Source: Pseudomonas sp. RIT-PI-r | Lineage (GTDB): Bacteria > Pseudomonadota > Gammaproteobacteria > Pseudomonadales > Pseudomonadaceae | Direction: 5' to 3' | DNA length: 64,000 bases | Assembly (NCBI RefSeq): GCF_001297015.1 | Contig: NZ_LIGE01000023.1 | Location: 62,001-126,000 of the forward strand | In this document: positions 35,891 to 43,818 of the stretch, piece after piece | Layout of the letters: the number at the start of each line of letters is the position of its first letter | Numbering within the stretch: position 1 is the stretch's first letter | Made by a program: the position numbers and the translations under genes | Notes under the pieces: model-generated | Databases searched by the model: none | What the model saw: only the letters and a program-made list of their open reading frames with translations | What the model was told of the DNA's origin: nothing

Positions 35891-36061
35891 ACAGTTCTCC
35901 GCACGTTCGGGGCGCATTCTAGCGCGCTCTGGGAAAAAACAAAGGCCCTAATATTCGCTCAATGATGTAAGCCATTGGCCGGTGAAAAACCGCCGTCGTA
36001 AACACGACTAAAGGCGTACGAAAAATCCTTTCAGCTTCTCTCTCAATGACAAATTCCAGAC

Positions 36062-36087
36062 AAAAAAATGCCCGGCGAACCGGGCAA
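36062..36087 (-). terminator. Rho-independent terminator of glnK-amtB
   Basis: Stem GCCCGG-TTCG-CCGGGC followed on the minus strand by ATTTTTTT, 20 bp after the amtB stop. Confidence 0.92.
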
Positions 36088-36106
36088 GTTTTTTTGATGC
36101 GCGTAC

Positions 36107-37444
36107 TTACAGGTTGTAGCCGCGTTCGTTGTGTTGTGCCAGATCGAGACCGACCGACTCTTCTTCCTCGGTCACACGCAGACCCATCACGGCGTCCAGG
36201 ACTTTGAGGATGATGAAGGTGACGATCGCGGTGTAGATCACCGTGAAGCCCACGCCTTTGACCTGAATCCACACTTGCGCACCGATATCGGTAACGGTGC
36301 CGAAGCCACCCTGAGCGGGAGCTGCAAACACACCGGTCAGAATCGCACCGAGGATACCGCCGATACCGTGCACGCCGAACGCGTCCAGGGAATCGTCATA
36401 ACCGAGTTTGCGTTTCAGGGTGGTGGCGCAGAAGAAGCACACCACACCTGCGGCCAGACCGATCACCAGTGCGCCCATCGGGCCCACGGTGCCGGCTGCC
36501 GGAGTGATCGCCACCAGACCGGCAACCACACCCGAGGCGATGCCCAGTGCGCTTGGCTTGCCGTGGGTGACCCACTCGGCAAACATCCAGCCCAGCGCGG
36601 CCGCAGCGGTAGCGATTTGAGTGACCAGCATCGCCATGCCGGCGGTGCCGTTGGCCGCCGCTGCGGAACCGGCGTTGAAGCCGAACCAGCCGACCCACAG
36701 CATCGCCGCGCCCATCAGGGTGTAACCGAGGTTGTGCGGAGCCATCGGGGTGGTCGGGAAGCCTTTACGCTTGCCCAACACCAGGCAGGCAATCAGGCCG
36801 GCCACACCAGCGTTGATGTGCACCACGGTGCCGCCCGCGAAGTCGAGCACGCCCCAGTCCCACATCAGGCCGCCGTTGCCGGACCAGACCATGTGCGCGA
36901 TCGGTGCATATACCAGGGTGAACCAGATAGCCATAAAGATCAGCATCGCGGAGAACTTCATCCGCTCGGCGAACGCACCGACGATCAGCGCCGGGGTGAT
37001 GATCGCGAAGGTCATCTGGAAGGTGATGAACACCGCCTCAGGGAACAACGCCGCAGGACCAGTCAGGCTCGAAGGCGTGACACCGGCGAGGAACGCCTTG
37101 CCCATGCCGCCGAAGAACGAGTTGAAATTGACGACGCCCTGCTCCATACCGGTGGTGTCGAACGCAATGCTGTAGCCATAAATGACCCACAGGATGCTGA
37201 TCAGACCGGTAATGGCGAAGCACTGCATCATCACGGAAAGAATGTTTTTCGAGCGAACCATGCCGCCGTAGAACAGCGCCAGGCCGGGGATGGTCATGAA
37301 CAGCACAAGTGCCGTCGAGGTGAGCATCCAGGCAGTGTCGCCGGAATTGAGGACCGGGGCCGCCACTTCGTCTGCCGCCATTGCAAGGCTTGGCATTACG
37401 ATAGACAACAGGGCTCCTAGCCCTGCGAATTTACGCAGAGTCAT
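36107..37444 (-). CDS. amtB: Ammonium transporter AmtB
   Basis: A 445-residue ammonium channel with a cleavable signal peptide (after SLAMA, residue 23) and eleven membrane helices. Amt hallmarks include the FYGGMVRSKN segment (about 60-69), DFAGGTVVHINAG (about 205-217) with a pore histidine, and a second pore histidine in the GVHGIGG segment (about 365). It is coupled with glnK, whose product plugs the channel when nitrogen is ample. Terminator follows. Confidence 0.97.
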   Translation of the reverse strand: MTLRKFAGLGALLSIVMPSLAMAADEVAAPVLNSGDTAWMLTSTALVLFMTIPGLALFYGGMVRSKNILSVMMQCFAITGLISILWVIYGYSIAFDTTGMEQGVVNFNSFFGGMGKAFLAGVTPSSLTGPAALFPEAVFITFQMTFAIITPALIVGAFAERMKFSAMLIFMAIWFTLVYAPIAHMVWSGNGGLMWDWGVLDFAGGTVVHINAGVAGLIACLVLGKRKGFPTTPMAPHNLGYTLMGAAMLWVGWFGFNAGSAAAANGTAGMAMLVTQIATAAAALGWMFAEWVTHGKPSALGIASGVVAGLVAITPAAGTVGPMGALVIGLAAGVVCFFCATTLKRKLGYDDSLDAFGVHGIGGILGAILTGVFAAPAQGGFGTVTDIGAQVWIQVKGVGFTVIYTAIVTFIILKVLDAVMGLRVTEEEESVGLDLAQHNERGYNL

Positions 37445-37482
37445 ATTGTTTTCTCCTGGGGCGTTGGGGTTTGTGGCGGCGT

Positions 37483-38234
<752 letters not shown>

Positions 38235-38495
38235 ATGCTCGCGCCCAAAGCCTTCCTCGCCGCCCTGAGCGGCCCCGCCTCCCGCCTCTTCAGCGGCGAC
38301 ACCCCTCTGCCGAAAGCCGAAATCGAAAGCCAGTTCAAGATGCTGCTGCAAAGCGCCTTCAGCAAACTCGACCTGGTCAGCCGTGAAGAGTTTGATAGCC
38401 AGATGGTTGTGTTGGCGCGCACTCGCGCACGCCTCGAGAGCCTTGAAGCCAAGGTTGCCGAGATGGAAGCGAAGCTGACGCCGCCAGCCGAATAA
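38235..38495 (+). CDS. ubiK: Ubiquinone biosynthesis accessory factor UbiK
   Basis: An 86-residue protein of the BMFP/YqiC family: an amphipathic N-terminus (LAPKAFLAALSG) and a C-terminal coiled coil (LVSREEFDSQMVVLARTRARL, LEAKVAEMEAKL). UbiK works with UbiJ in the aerobic ubiquinone complex. It lies downstream of the divergent glnK and upstream of yifB, as in P. aeruginosa. Confidence 0.92.
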   Translation: MLAPKAFLAALSGPASRLFSGDTPLPKAEIESQFKMLLQSAFSKLDLVSREEFDSQMVVLARTRARLESLEAKVAEMEAKLTPPAE

Positions 38496-38509
38496 CCCCG
38501 CAATTCCCT

Positions 38510-38535
38510 GTGGGAGCTAGCCTGCTAGCGATTGA
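38510..38535. repeat. Single degenerate REP
   Basis: CTGTGGGAGCTAGCCTGCTAGCGAT is a lone copy of the GTGGGAGCTGGCTTGCCAGCGAT type with compensating changes in the inner stem. A small AAGGTCGGCACGACCTT hairpin follows. Confidence 0.7.
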
Positions 38536-38596
38536 AGGTCGGCACGACCTTCCCGTTCTTGGCAAACATTCGAAGTATGTATGTCGAAAGGCCAAT

Positions 38597-38627
38597 AAAA
38601 CCGCTCCTGCCGAGGCAGGAGCGGTTT
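38597..38627. terminator. Terminator of the 33-codon gene
   Basis: A perfect 14-bp stem AAACCGCTCCTGCC / GGCAGGAGCGGTTT with a GAG loop. On the minus strand it is followed by TATT after a T-rich arm (TTTTATT), 16 bp after the stop of the small gene at 38643. It may also stop ubiK transcripts on the plus strand. Confidence 0.8.
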
Positions 38628-38642
38628 CCGTCAGATCAATCC

Positions 38643-38744
38643 TTACAACGAATTATTCCAACGGTCTCGCAGAATCTCGTACAGGCGAAAAGCCCATAAC
38701 GCGATACTGACGAGGCGCCACATATGTTTAAGAAACTTAGACAT
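38643..38744 (-). CDS. 33-residue amphipathic membrane peptide, candidate type I toxin
   Basis: A 34-codon frame reading MSKFLKHMWRLVSIAL, then WAFRLYEILRDRWNNSL. It has a hydrophobic, basic-flanked helix (about 4-25) and no long partner gene. The Shine-Dalgarno AAGGAGG (38753-38759) is perfect and 8 nt from the ATG, but sits in a predicted hairpin (stem 38747-38754 with 38765-38772), so translation is probably gated. A terminator lies directly after the stop. The leader is long (start perhaps near 38896 from a weak TTCGCA/TAAAAA promoter). A divergent RNA carries a 16-nt complement of the leader. By layout this resembles tisB, zorO or shoB toxins. No homologue was recognised, so function is inferred from architecture only. 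Confidence 0.6.
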   Translation of the reverse strand: MSKFLKHMWRLVSIALWAFRLYEILRDRWNNSL

Positions 38745-38896
38745 ACTTTGGCCCTCCTTGCGTGGGGCCAAACCTCCGATGCACTTTCCGGCGTACGAAC
38801 ACCTTCGGGACTACACACGAGTGTGTCCGCCAAGGCGGCCGGGTGTGGGCTCCCCAAGATCAGCACCGGCACGGGTCTCAAACCGTGTCGAGGAAC
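38745..38896 (-). promoter_or_regulatory. Structured leader of the 33-codon gene
   Basis: The putative 150-nt 5' leader contains, in transcript order, a CCGCC-TT-GGCGG hairpin, a CACAC-TC-GTGTG hairpin and an 8-bp stem (UUUGGCCC / GGGCCAAA) whose loop and 3' arm contain the Shine-Dalgarno. The segment 38815-38830 (GCGGACACACTCGTGT in the transcript) is the complement of the small RNA at 39119-39134. Confidence 0.5.
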
Positions 38897-39104
38897 ATGA
38901 ATTTTTTACGCTCCCGGCCACACTTTGCGAACACTCGATGAGTGGGCATCGTCACGGCGAATGGTATTCGCTGTCCGGCCGTGGCATTTAAACAAGTTGT
39001 ATCAAGTCGTTATCATGTACCGGCAAACCGATGTCGGTCCTCGAATCTTTTAATCGATTGATTGGCTGAAATTTCAATGATGCTTGCGCCACCGGTCAAA
39101 TATG

Positions 39105-39110
39105 CATAAT
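39105..39110 (+). promoter_or_regulatory. -10 element of the putative small RNA
   Basis: CATAAT is a five-of-six match to the sigma-70 -10, with a CTTGCG at 39083-39088 as weak -35. Transcription would begin near 39117, just at the AAACACGAGTGTG segment. Confidence 0.45.
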
Positions 39111-39116
39111 CTCGGG

Positions 39117-39205
39117 AAACACGAGTGTGTCCGCAAAGGATGCGCAGGCCTTGGCCTCACCGAAGCCTGCATATAAAAAACCGCCTTCTCAAGGCGGTTT
39201 TTTTT
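39117..39205 (+). ncRNA. Putative antisense small RNA (antitoxin candidate)
   Basis: A short unit with a -10 at 39105, a GCAGGC...GCCTGC hairpin (about 39144-39170) and a strong intrinsic terminator at 39177-39201. No open frame with a ribosome site is inside. Its predicted 5' end, ACACGAGTGTGTCCGC (39119-39134), is identical to plus-strand bases 38815-38830. It is therefore complementary to the leader of the divergent 33-codon mRNA; allowing one mismatch the match extends to AAGG (21 nt). Confidence 0.55.
39176..39202 (+). terminator. Rho-independent terminator of the small RNA
   Basis: AAACCGCCTT / AAGGCGGTTT stem with a CTC loop followed by eight T. There is no protein gene directly upstream on the plus strand, which argues for a stand-alone RNA. 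Confidence 0.9.
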
Positions 39206-39458
39206 CGTCTCGATTTTTATGGGGCATGACCCATAATCCACGTTTACCTCACGGAGGCCACTGCGAAGCATCCATGTGAAAGCACCGAACTATTTGCGGA
39301 GTGCCTACGCCGACCATGAGCTAGCCAGCTCAAATGTCCGCCTCCGGCAACATCCAGTGAAAGTTTGCCCTTAAAACTGTCCGACCAACGCCCTCTCCCC
39401 AGACTACCCTTCAAAAACCCGCAGGAAGCGGCTCCCCGATTCAGCTCAAGGAACGACC
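39203..39458. other. Gap upstream of yifB
   Basis: These 256 bp hold a small TATGGG/CCCATA dyad (39218-39235) and the leader of yifB with CAAGGAACG before its ATG. No gene is seen. Confidence 0.5.
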
Positions 39459-40952
39459 ATGTCCCTCTCCATCGTCCACAGTCGCGCCCAGATTGGCGTG
39501 GAAGCCCCCGCTGTCACCGTCGAAGTCCATCTGGCCAACGGTCTGCCGTCGCTGACCATGGTCGGCCTGCCCGAGGCAGCGGTGAAGGAGAGCAAGGATC
39601 GGGTGCGCAGCGCGATCATCAATTCCGGGCTGCAGTTTCCGGCGCGGCGGAGCACTTTGAATCTGGCGCCGGCGGATCTGCCCAAGGATGGCGGGCGGTT
39701 TGATCTGGCGATTGCCTTGGGAGTTCTGTCGGCGAGTGTGCAGGTGCCGTGTCTGACGCTGGATGATGTGGAATGTCTGGGAGAGTTGGCATTGTCCGGA
39801 GCAGTGCGGCCGGTGCGCGGGGTGCTACCGGCAGCATTGGCGGCGCGCAAGGCGGGGCGTGCGCTGGTGGTGCCGCGAGCGAATGCCGAGGAGGCCTGCC
39901 TGGCTTCGGGGTTGAAGGTGTTTGCGGTGGATCATCTGCTCGAGGCGGTGGCGCATTTCAATGGGCATACGCCGGTTGAGCCCTATGTATCCGATGGATT
40001 GATGCACGCCAGCAAGCCTTATCCCGACTTGAATGAAGTGCAAGGGCAAGTAGCGGCCAAACGAGCGTTGCTGATTGCTGCTGCGGGTGCCCATAACTTG
40101 TTGTTCAGCGGGCCGCCGGGGACGGGTAAGACATTGTTGGCGAGTCGCCTGCCGGGGCTGTTGCCGCCGCTGGCCGAGAGTGAAGCACTGGAGGTGGCGG
40201 CGATTCAGTCAGTCGCCAGTGGCGCCCCGCTGACCCATTGGCCGCAGCGCCCCTTCCGTCAACCGCACCACTCGGCATCAGGGCCGGCACTCGTTGGTGG
40301 CAGCTCGAAACCACAACCCGGCGAAATCACCCTCGCCCACCATGGTGTGCTGTTTCTCGATGAATTGCCGGAGTTTGATCGCAAGGTTCTGGAGGTTTTA
40401 AGGGAGCCTTTGGAGTCGGGATTCATCGTGATCGCCCGGGCCAAGGATCGCGTGCGTTTTCCCGCGCGCTTTCAACTGGTCGCAGCGATGAACCCCTGCC
40501 CCTGTGGATATCTGGGCGAGCCGAGCGGCAAATGCTCGTGCACACCGGACATGGTGCAGCGCTATCGCAACAAGCTGTCTGGACCGTTACTGGACCGGAT
40601 TGATTTGCATCTGACGGTGGCGCGGGAGGCAACGGCATTGAACCCAGCGATTAAGCCCGGCGAGGACAGCGCCAGCGCTGCCGCATTGGTGGCCGAGGCG
40701 CGGGAGCGCCAGCAAAAGCGCCAAGGCTGTGCCAATGCGTTTCTCGATCTGCCGGGTTTGAAGCAGTACTGCAAGTTATCCACAGCCGACGAAGCCTGGT
40801 TGGAGTCGGCCTGTGAGCGTTTAACGCTATCCCTACGCTCGGCCCATCGCCTGCTCAAGGTCGCCCGGACACTGGCAGACCTTGAGCAAGTCGATGCAAT
40901 CAAACGCGAACACTTGGCCGAAGCGCTGCAATACCGGCCAGCGACACCTTAA
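39459..40952 (+). CDS. yifB: YifB/ComM family AAA+ ATPase
   Basis: A 497-residue protein with an N-terminal Lon-substrate-like domain (SIVHSRAQIGVEAPAVTVEVH, about 1-160), a Mg-chelatase-type AAA+ core with Walker A GPPGTGKT (218-225) and Walker B LFLDELPEF, and the insert MNPCPCGYLG with a cysteine cluster. ComM homologues act as hexameric helicases in branch migration during natural transformation. Its stop overlaps the convergent DUF4432 gene by 3 bp. Confidence 0.95.
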   Translation: MSLSIVHSRAQIGVEAPAVTVEVHLANGLPSLTMVGLPEAAVKESKDRVRSAIINSGLQFPARRSTLNLAPADLPKDGGRFDLAIALGVLSASVQVPCLTLDDVECLGELALSGAVRPVRGVLPAALAARKAGRALVVPRANAEEACLASGLKVFAVDHLLEAVAHFNGHTPVEPYVSDGLMHASKPYPDLNEVQGQVAAKRALLIAAAGAHNLLFSGPPGTGKTLLASRLPGLLPPLAESEALEVAAIQSVASGAPLTHWPQRPFRQPHHSASGPALVGGSSKPQPGEITLAHHGVLFLDELPEFDRKVLEVLREPLESGFIVIARAKDRVRFPARFQLVAAMNPCPCGYLGEPSGKCSCTPDMVQRYRNKLSGPLLDRIDLHLTVAREATALNPAIKPGEDSASAAALVAEARERQQKRQGCANAFLDLPGLKQYCKLSTADEAWLESACERLTLSLRSAHRLLKVARTLADLEQVDAIKREHLAEALQYRPATP

Positions 40953-42163
40953 TGCTCGGTCAGATCAACCAGCGGCATCTGCCGCACTTCGGTGTCGCGT
41001 CCGGCCTGAATTTCGGTCACACGCTTCAAAGCGTTATCCACAGCACCTTTGTCCGCGAGCAGGCTGTAGCTGATCTGGAACTGTTTGTGTTCTTTGGGTG
41101 CGATAGTCGGCACCAAACTCAACGGCCGCTGATAACGACGGTTGTAGGAAAAACTGGTCCCTGGTTCAAGACCCGTGACGTAGCCCTGCCCTTGGGTATC
41201 GGTGTTTTTCCACAAGGAAAACACCGGCAGCTGTTGAGTATTGAAGCCAACAGAAACACCCAGGCTACCCGCCTTGTTATGCAAAACGGTGAGGGTCTGA
41301 CCCTTGGCATCCGCGTAGGGCACGACGTTGTAAACCGTCTCGTCGTAATCCTTGGTTGGCCCGCGATACGTCTGCCAGTCGGCCAATTCGGCCTTGGCCT
41401 TGTCGTTAAATGGCGAGACCTGTTTGACCGGTGCCGCAAACCGGGCGCCTTGCTCAAGAAACGGCGTACTGAAGTTACTGTGATACAGCGCCTGATATTC
41501 CTTCGGATAGTCGCCATTGTTGGTCAGCGAATCGTTCAGCGCGAACGCTGTGCTGCCCGGCACCGTGACCAGTTCGGTCACTACAGAGAAATCGACCTTC
41601 TTGAACGCCTGCTCTTTCAGCTCGCCACGCAGGCTGATGGCGTACGGCGGTTTTTCGTCGATGTGCAGGGTGACCTTGCTGGCCGGGATGTTCGCGGCGC
41701 GACCGTGCAGGGTCAGCAGCTCACCGTTGTCCATGCCCGGATGGCCGACCCATTCGTAACCACAGCGGGTCACCAGCTCGTTGAAGCCTTCCAGCCAACC
41801 CAGACCGCCACGGCCATTGAGCTCGATAAAGGCCGGATTGACCACGTCCTTGACCGGCGAATCCCAGCCCATGCGCACAGCGCCGACCGTGGCCTGCAAG
41901 ACATTCATGCCGCGGGTCGGCACCACCGAGAGCTTCATCGTGCCGTTATCGATGTCGACAATGCTTACACCCTCCTGTCGACCGCCGTGCAGGGTGCGCA
42001 GGGTCACGGAGAAGGCTTTGTCGGTTTTGACGCCCAGTTGCTCGCTGGTAATGGACCAGTTTTGCGCGGGCTTGTCGGTGTCGAGCAGGACGTAATCCCA
42101 AGCCATGGCCTGGGAAGCCGCCGCCATCGTAGCGAGGGCAACAGCGAGTTTGAGCGAAGTCAT
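40949..42163 (-). CDS. Exported aldose-1-epimerase-like (DUF4432) protein
   Basis: A 404-residue protein with a signal peptide (cut after SQAMA, residue 21) and a galactose-mutarotase-like beta-sandwich of the DUF4432 family (MKLSVVPTRGMNVLQATVG, GWLEGFNELVTRCG, LTLHGRAANIPAS). Possible catalytic histidines are in LLTLHGRA and YHSNFSTP. It probably acts on a periplasmic sugar; the substrate is unknown. It converges on yifB and is divergent from the srf-like operon. Confidence 0.87.
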   Translation of the reverse strand: MTSLKLAVALATMAAASQAMAWDYVLLDTDKPAQNWSITSEQLGVKTDKAFSVTLRTLHGGRQEGVSIVDIDNGTMKLSVVPTRGMNVLQATVGAVRMGWDSPVKDVVNPAFIELNGRGGLGWLEGFNELVTRCGYEWVGHPGMDNGELLTLHGRAANIPASKVTLHIDEKPPYAISLRGELKEQAFKKVDFSVVTELVTVPGSTAFALNDSLTNNGDYPKEYQALYHSNFSTPFLEQGARFAAPVKQVSPFNDKAKAELADWQTYRGPTKDYDETVYNVVPYADAKGQTLTVLHNKAGSLGVSVGFNTQQLPVFSLWKNTDTQGQGYVTGLEPGTSFSYNRRYQRPLSLVPTIAPKEHKQFQISYSLLADKGAVDNALKRVTEIQAGRDTEVRQMPLVDLTEH

Positions 42164-42430
42164 GAGCGTGCCTTTTATTGGATTTGTAGGTTTTTTATAG
42201 CGCTGATGAATCGTTTCAGCAAGCGTAAAAAACCCTTATCCATGCCGCCCTTCCGTCACTGGTAAAATAATCCCGAGCGAGGTTGGCATTCTTCAGCTAG
42301 CCTCGTTCGGTTTTGGCCTATCGGCTGATTGACGGCGACATCATAATGACATTAAGGTCGCCAGCTAAATGCAGGAGCAAGGCACAGGCAGTTCCGCCTG
42401 TCATTGCGCAACGGAACATATGGAGTATGG
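42164..42430. other. Promoter region of the srf-like operon
   Basis: This 267-bp divergent gap contains an imperfect dyad CGAGCGAGG...CCTCGTTCG (42272-42311) and a possible -35 TTGACG at 42329-42334 with a weak TTAAGG -10. A sigma-54 match near TGGCATTC fails the spacing rule. The operon start therefore remains undefined. Confidence 0.4.
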
Positions 42431-43801
42431 ATGCGCGGGGCACTACTACGCAGCGGTAAGAGCGGTTCATTCACTGCCTTGGGCGAAACAGGCCAACCGG
42501 TTTACCGGGCGGCGCTGCAGTTGCGCGAAGCAATTCGCCGCAAGAATCCCGACCTGGTCGATCACCTGGCCATTCCTCAGAGCGATGAACTCGGCAACCA
42601 GATCGACTGGTACAGCGGCCTCGACGGTGATGTGATCCCGTGGAGCAGCGCGACCGAAGAAGAGCGCGCGCCTGCCCGTCGCCAACTTGAAGCCTTGAAA
42701 ACTGCCCTCGAAGAATTGAGCCAGCGTTTCCTCGGCACTGACTCGGACGAGCCGCAGCAAGGCGACAAAGCCGTGTTCGGCAAGTTGCTCAAGCGCGTCA
42801 TCCATTTCCCCGACGAAAACTTCGTTTATCTGGTGCAAGGCAAACCCGTGCTGACCTTCTGGGGTTTCGAGCACGCCGGCGCCGATCGCAACCGTGATCC
42901 GCTGCACTGCCTCTATCAGGTTCCGCCAGTTTTCACCTTGCCTCCCGAAACGCCAGCGCCGGTAGCGGCCCCGATCACGCCGGTGGTTCCGGTCGTGACG
43001 CGCCCATGGTGGCGACGCTGGTGGTGGTGGCTGTTGCTGCTGCCGTTACTGTTGCTGCTGTTGTGGCTGTTGCTCGGTTTGCGTGGCTGCGTGCCGATTC
43101 CACTGGTGGCCGTCGACTTGCTGCCCGAGGGCGTCGTGCCCGTAGAAAGACAGGTTGAACCACTGCCCGTCGGCACCGCGACCACGCTCAATGGCGTCCC
43201 GGTGAACGGCACTGCCGCGAGCATCGACACCGGCGCAGCCGTGCTCGGTACAGAGGGCACACAAGGGGCAGAAGTCCCGGCGCTCGACGGCAACGAACCA
43301 GCCGCAGAGAACGCAGGCGTGAGCCAGGATCCGGCGGCCGAAACGCCTGCCAATGCTGCGCAAAACCCGACTGCGCCACCTGCCCCAACACAGGCAGAGG
43401 CTGACAAAGCCGCCGCAGCCAAAGCAGGCCCGGCCCTGAGCATTCCGCCCGACGCCGCTGACGGCGCCGCCAATTTCCTCGATGGCCAATACCGCGCCGG
43501 CGCTGGCATTCAAGACCGCCGCACCGGCAAACCGCTGCGCCTGGAATACCAGTTCAAGGACGGCAAGGGCGAAGTGACGGTGCATCAGGCCGATGGCTCG
43601 AAATGCAGCGGCCCGGTCGCCGCCTCCATGAAGGGCGGCAGCCTCGCCATCGACAGTCAGGGCCAGGCCGTTTGCGGCGATGGCAGCACCTACGACATGC
43701 CCAAGGTCAACTGCCGCAAGGGAGCGACTACGGTCGCCGATTGCACTGGCGGTTATGGCAAAGATCAATTCCCCATGTCCATGCGGCAGATGGGCGAATA
43801 A
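42431..43801 (+). CDS. srfA: SrfA-like protein, first gene of the srf operon
   Basis: A 456-residue single-pass membrane protein of the SrfA family. Residues 1-160 form a cytoplasmic domain (LRSGKSGSFTALGETGQPVY, DHLAIPQ, IDWYSGLDGDVIPW, PVLTFWGFEH). A Pro/Val-rich linker follows, then one membrane helix at about 197-219 with an unusual run WWRRWWWWLLLLPLLLLLLW. A long Ala/Pro/Thr-rich periplasmic linker (about 225-350) leads to a C-terminal beta domain (about 355-456) with four cysteines. The ATG at 42431 follows GGAG by 5 nt and matches the SrfA N-terminus better than a start 27 bp earlier. The N-terminal domain is recognisably related to that of the last gene of the operon. Function unknown. 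Confidence 0.82.
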   Translation: MRGALLRSGKSGSFTALGETGQPVYRAALQLREAIRRKNPDLVDHLAIPQSDELGNQIDWYSGLDGDVIPWSSATEEERAPARRQLEALKTALEELSQRFLGTDSDEPQQGDKAVFGKLLKRVIHFPDENFVYLVQGKPVLTFWGFEHAGADRNRDPLHCLYQVPPVFTLPPETPAPVAAPITPVVPVVTRPWWRRWWWWLLLLPLLLLLLWLLLGLRGCVPIPLVAVDLLPEGVVPVERQVEPLPVGTATTLNGVPVNGTAASIDTGAAVLGTEGTQGAEVPALDGNEPAAENAGVSQDPAAETPANAAQNPTAPPAPTQAEADKAAAAKAGPALSIPPDAADGAANFLDGQYRAGAGIQDRRTGKPLRLEYQFKDGKGEVTVHQADGSKCSGPVAASMKGGSLAIDSQGQAVCGDGSTYDMPKVNCRKGATTVADCTGGYGKDQFPMSMRQMGE

Positions 43802-43818
43802 GCACGGAATAACGCGAA

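Noticed and set aside
36131..37420. 429-residue plus-strand frame opposite amtB
   Set aside because: Shadow of amtB with extreme His/Arg/Gln content and no start context.
38636..38881. 81-residue minus-strand frame overlapping the 33-codon gene
   Set aside because: It is in another frame, starts within the structured leader without a ribosome site, and runs through the hairpins. The 33-codon frame has a perfect Shine-Dalgarno.
42164..42430. Sigma-54 site upstream of the srf-like operon (TGGCATTC...GC)
   Set aside because: The GG to GC distance is 9 nt where 10 is required.
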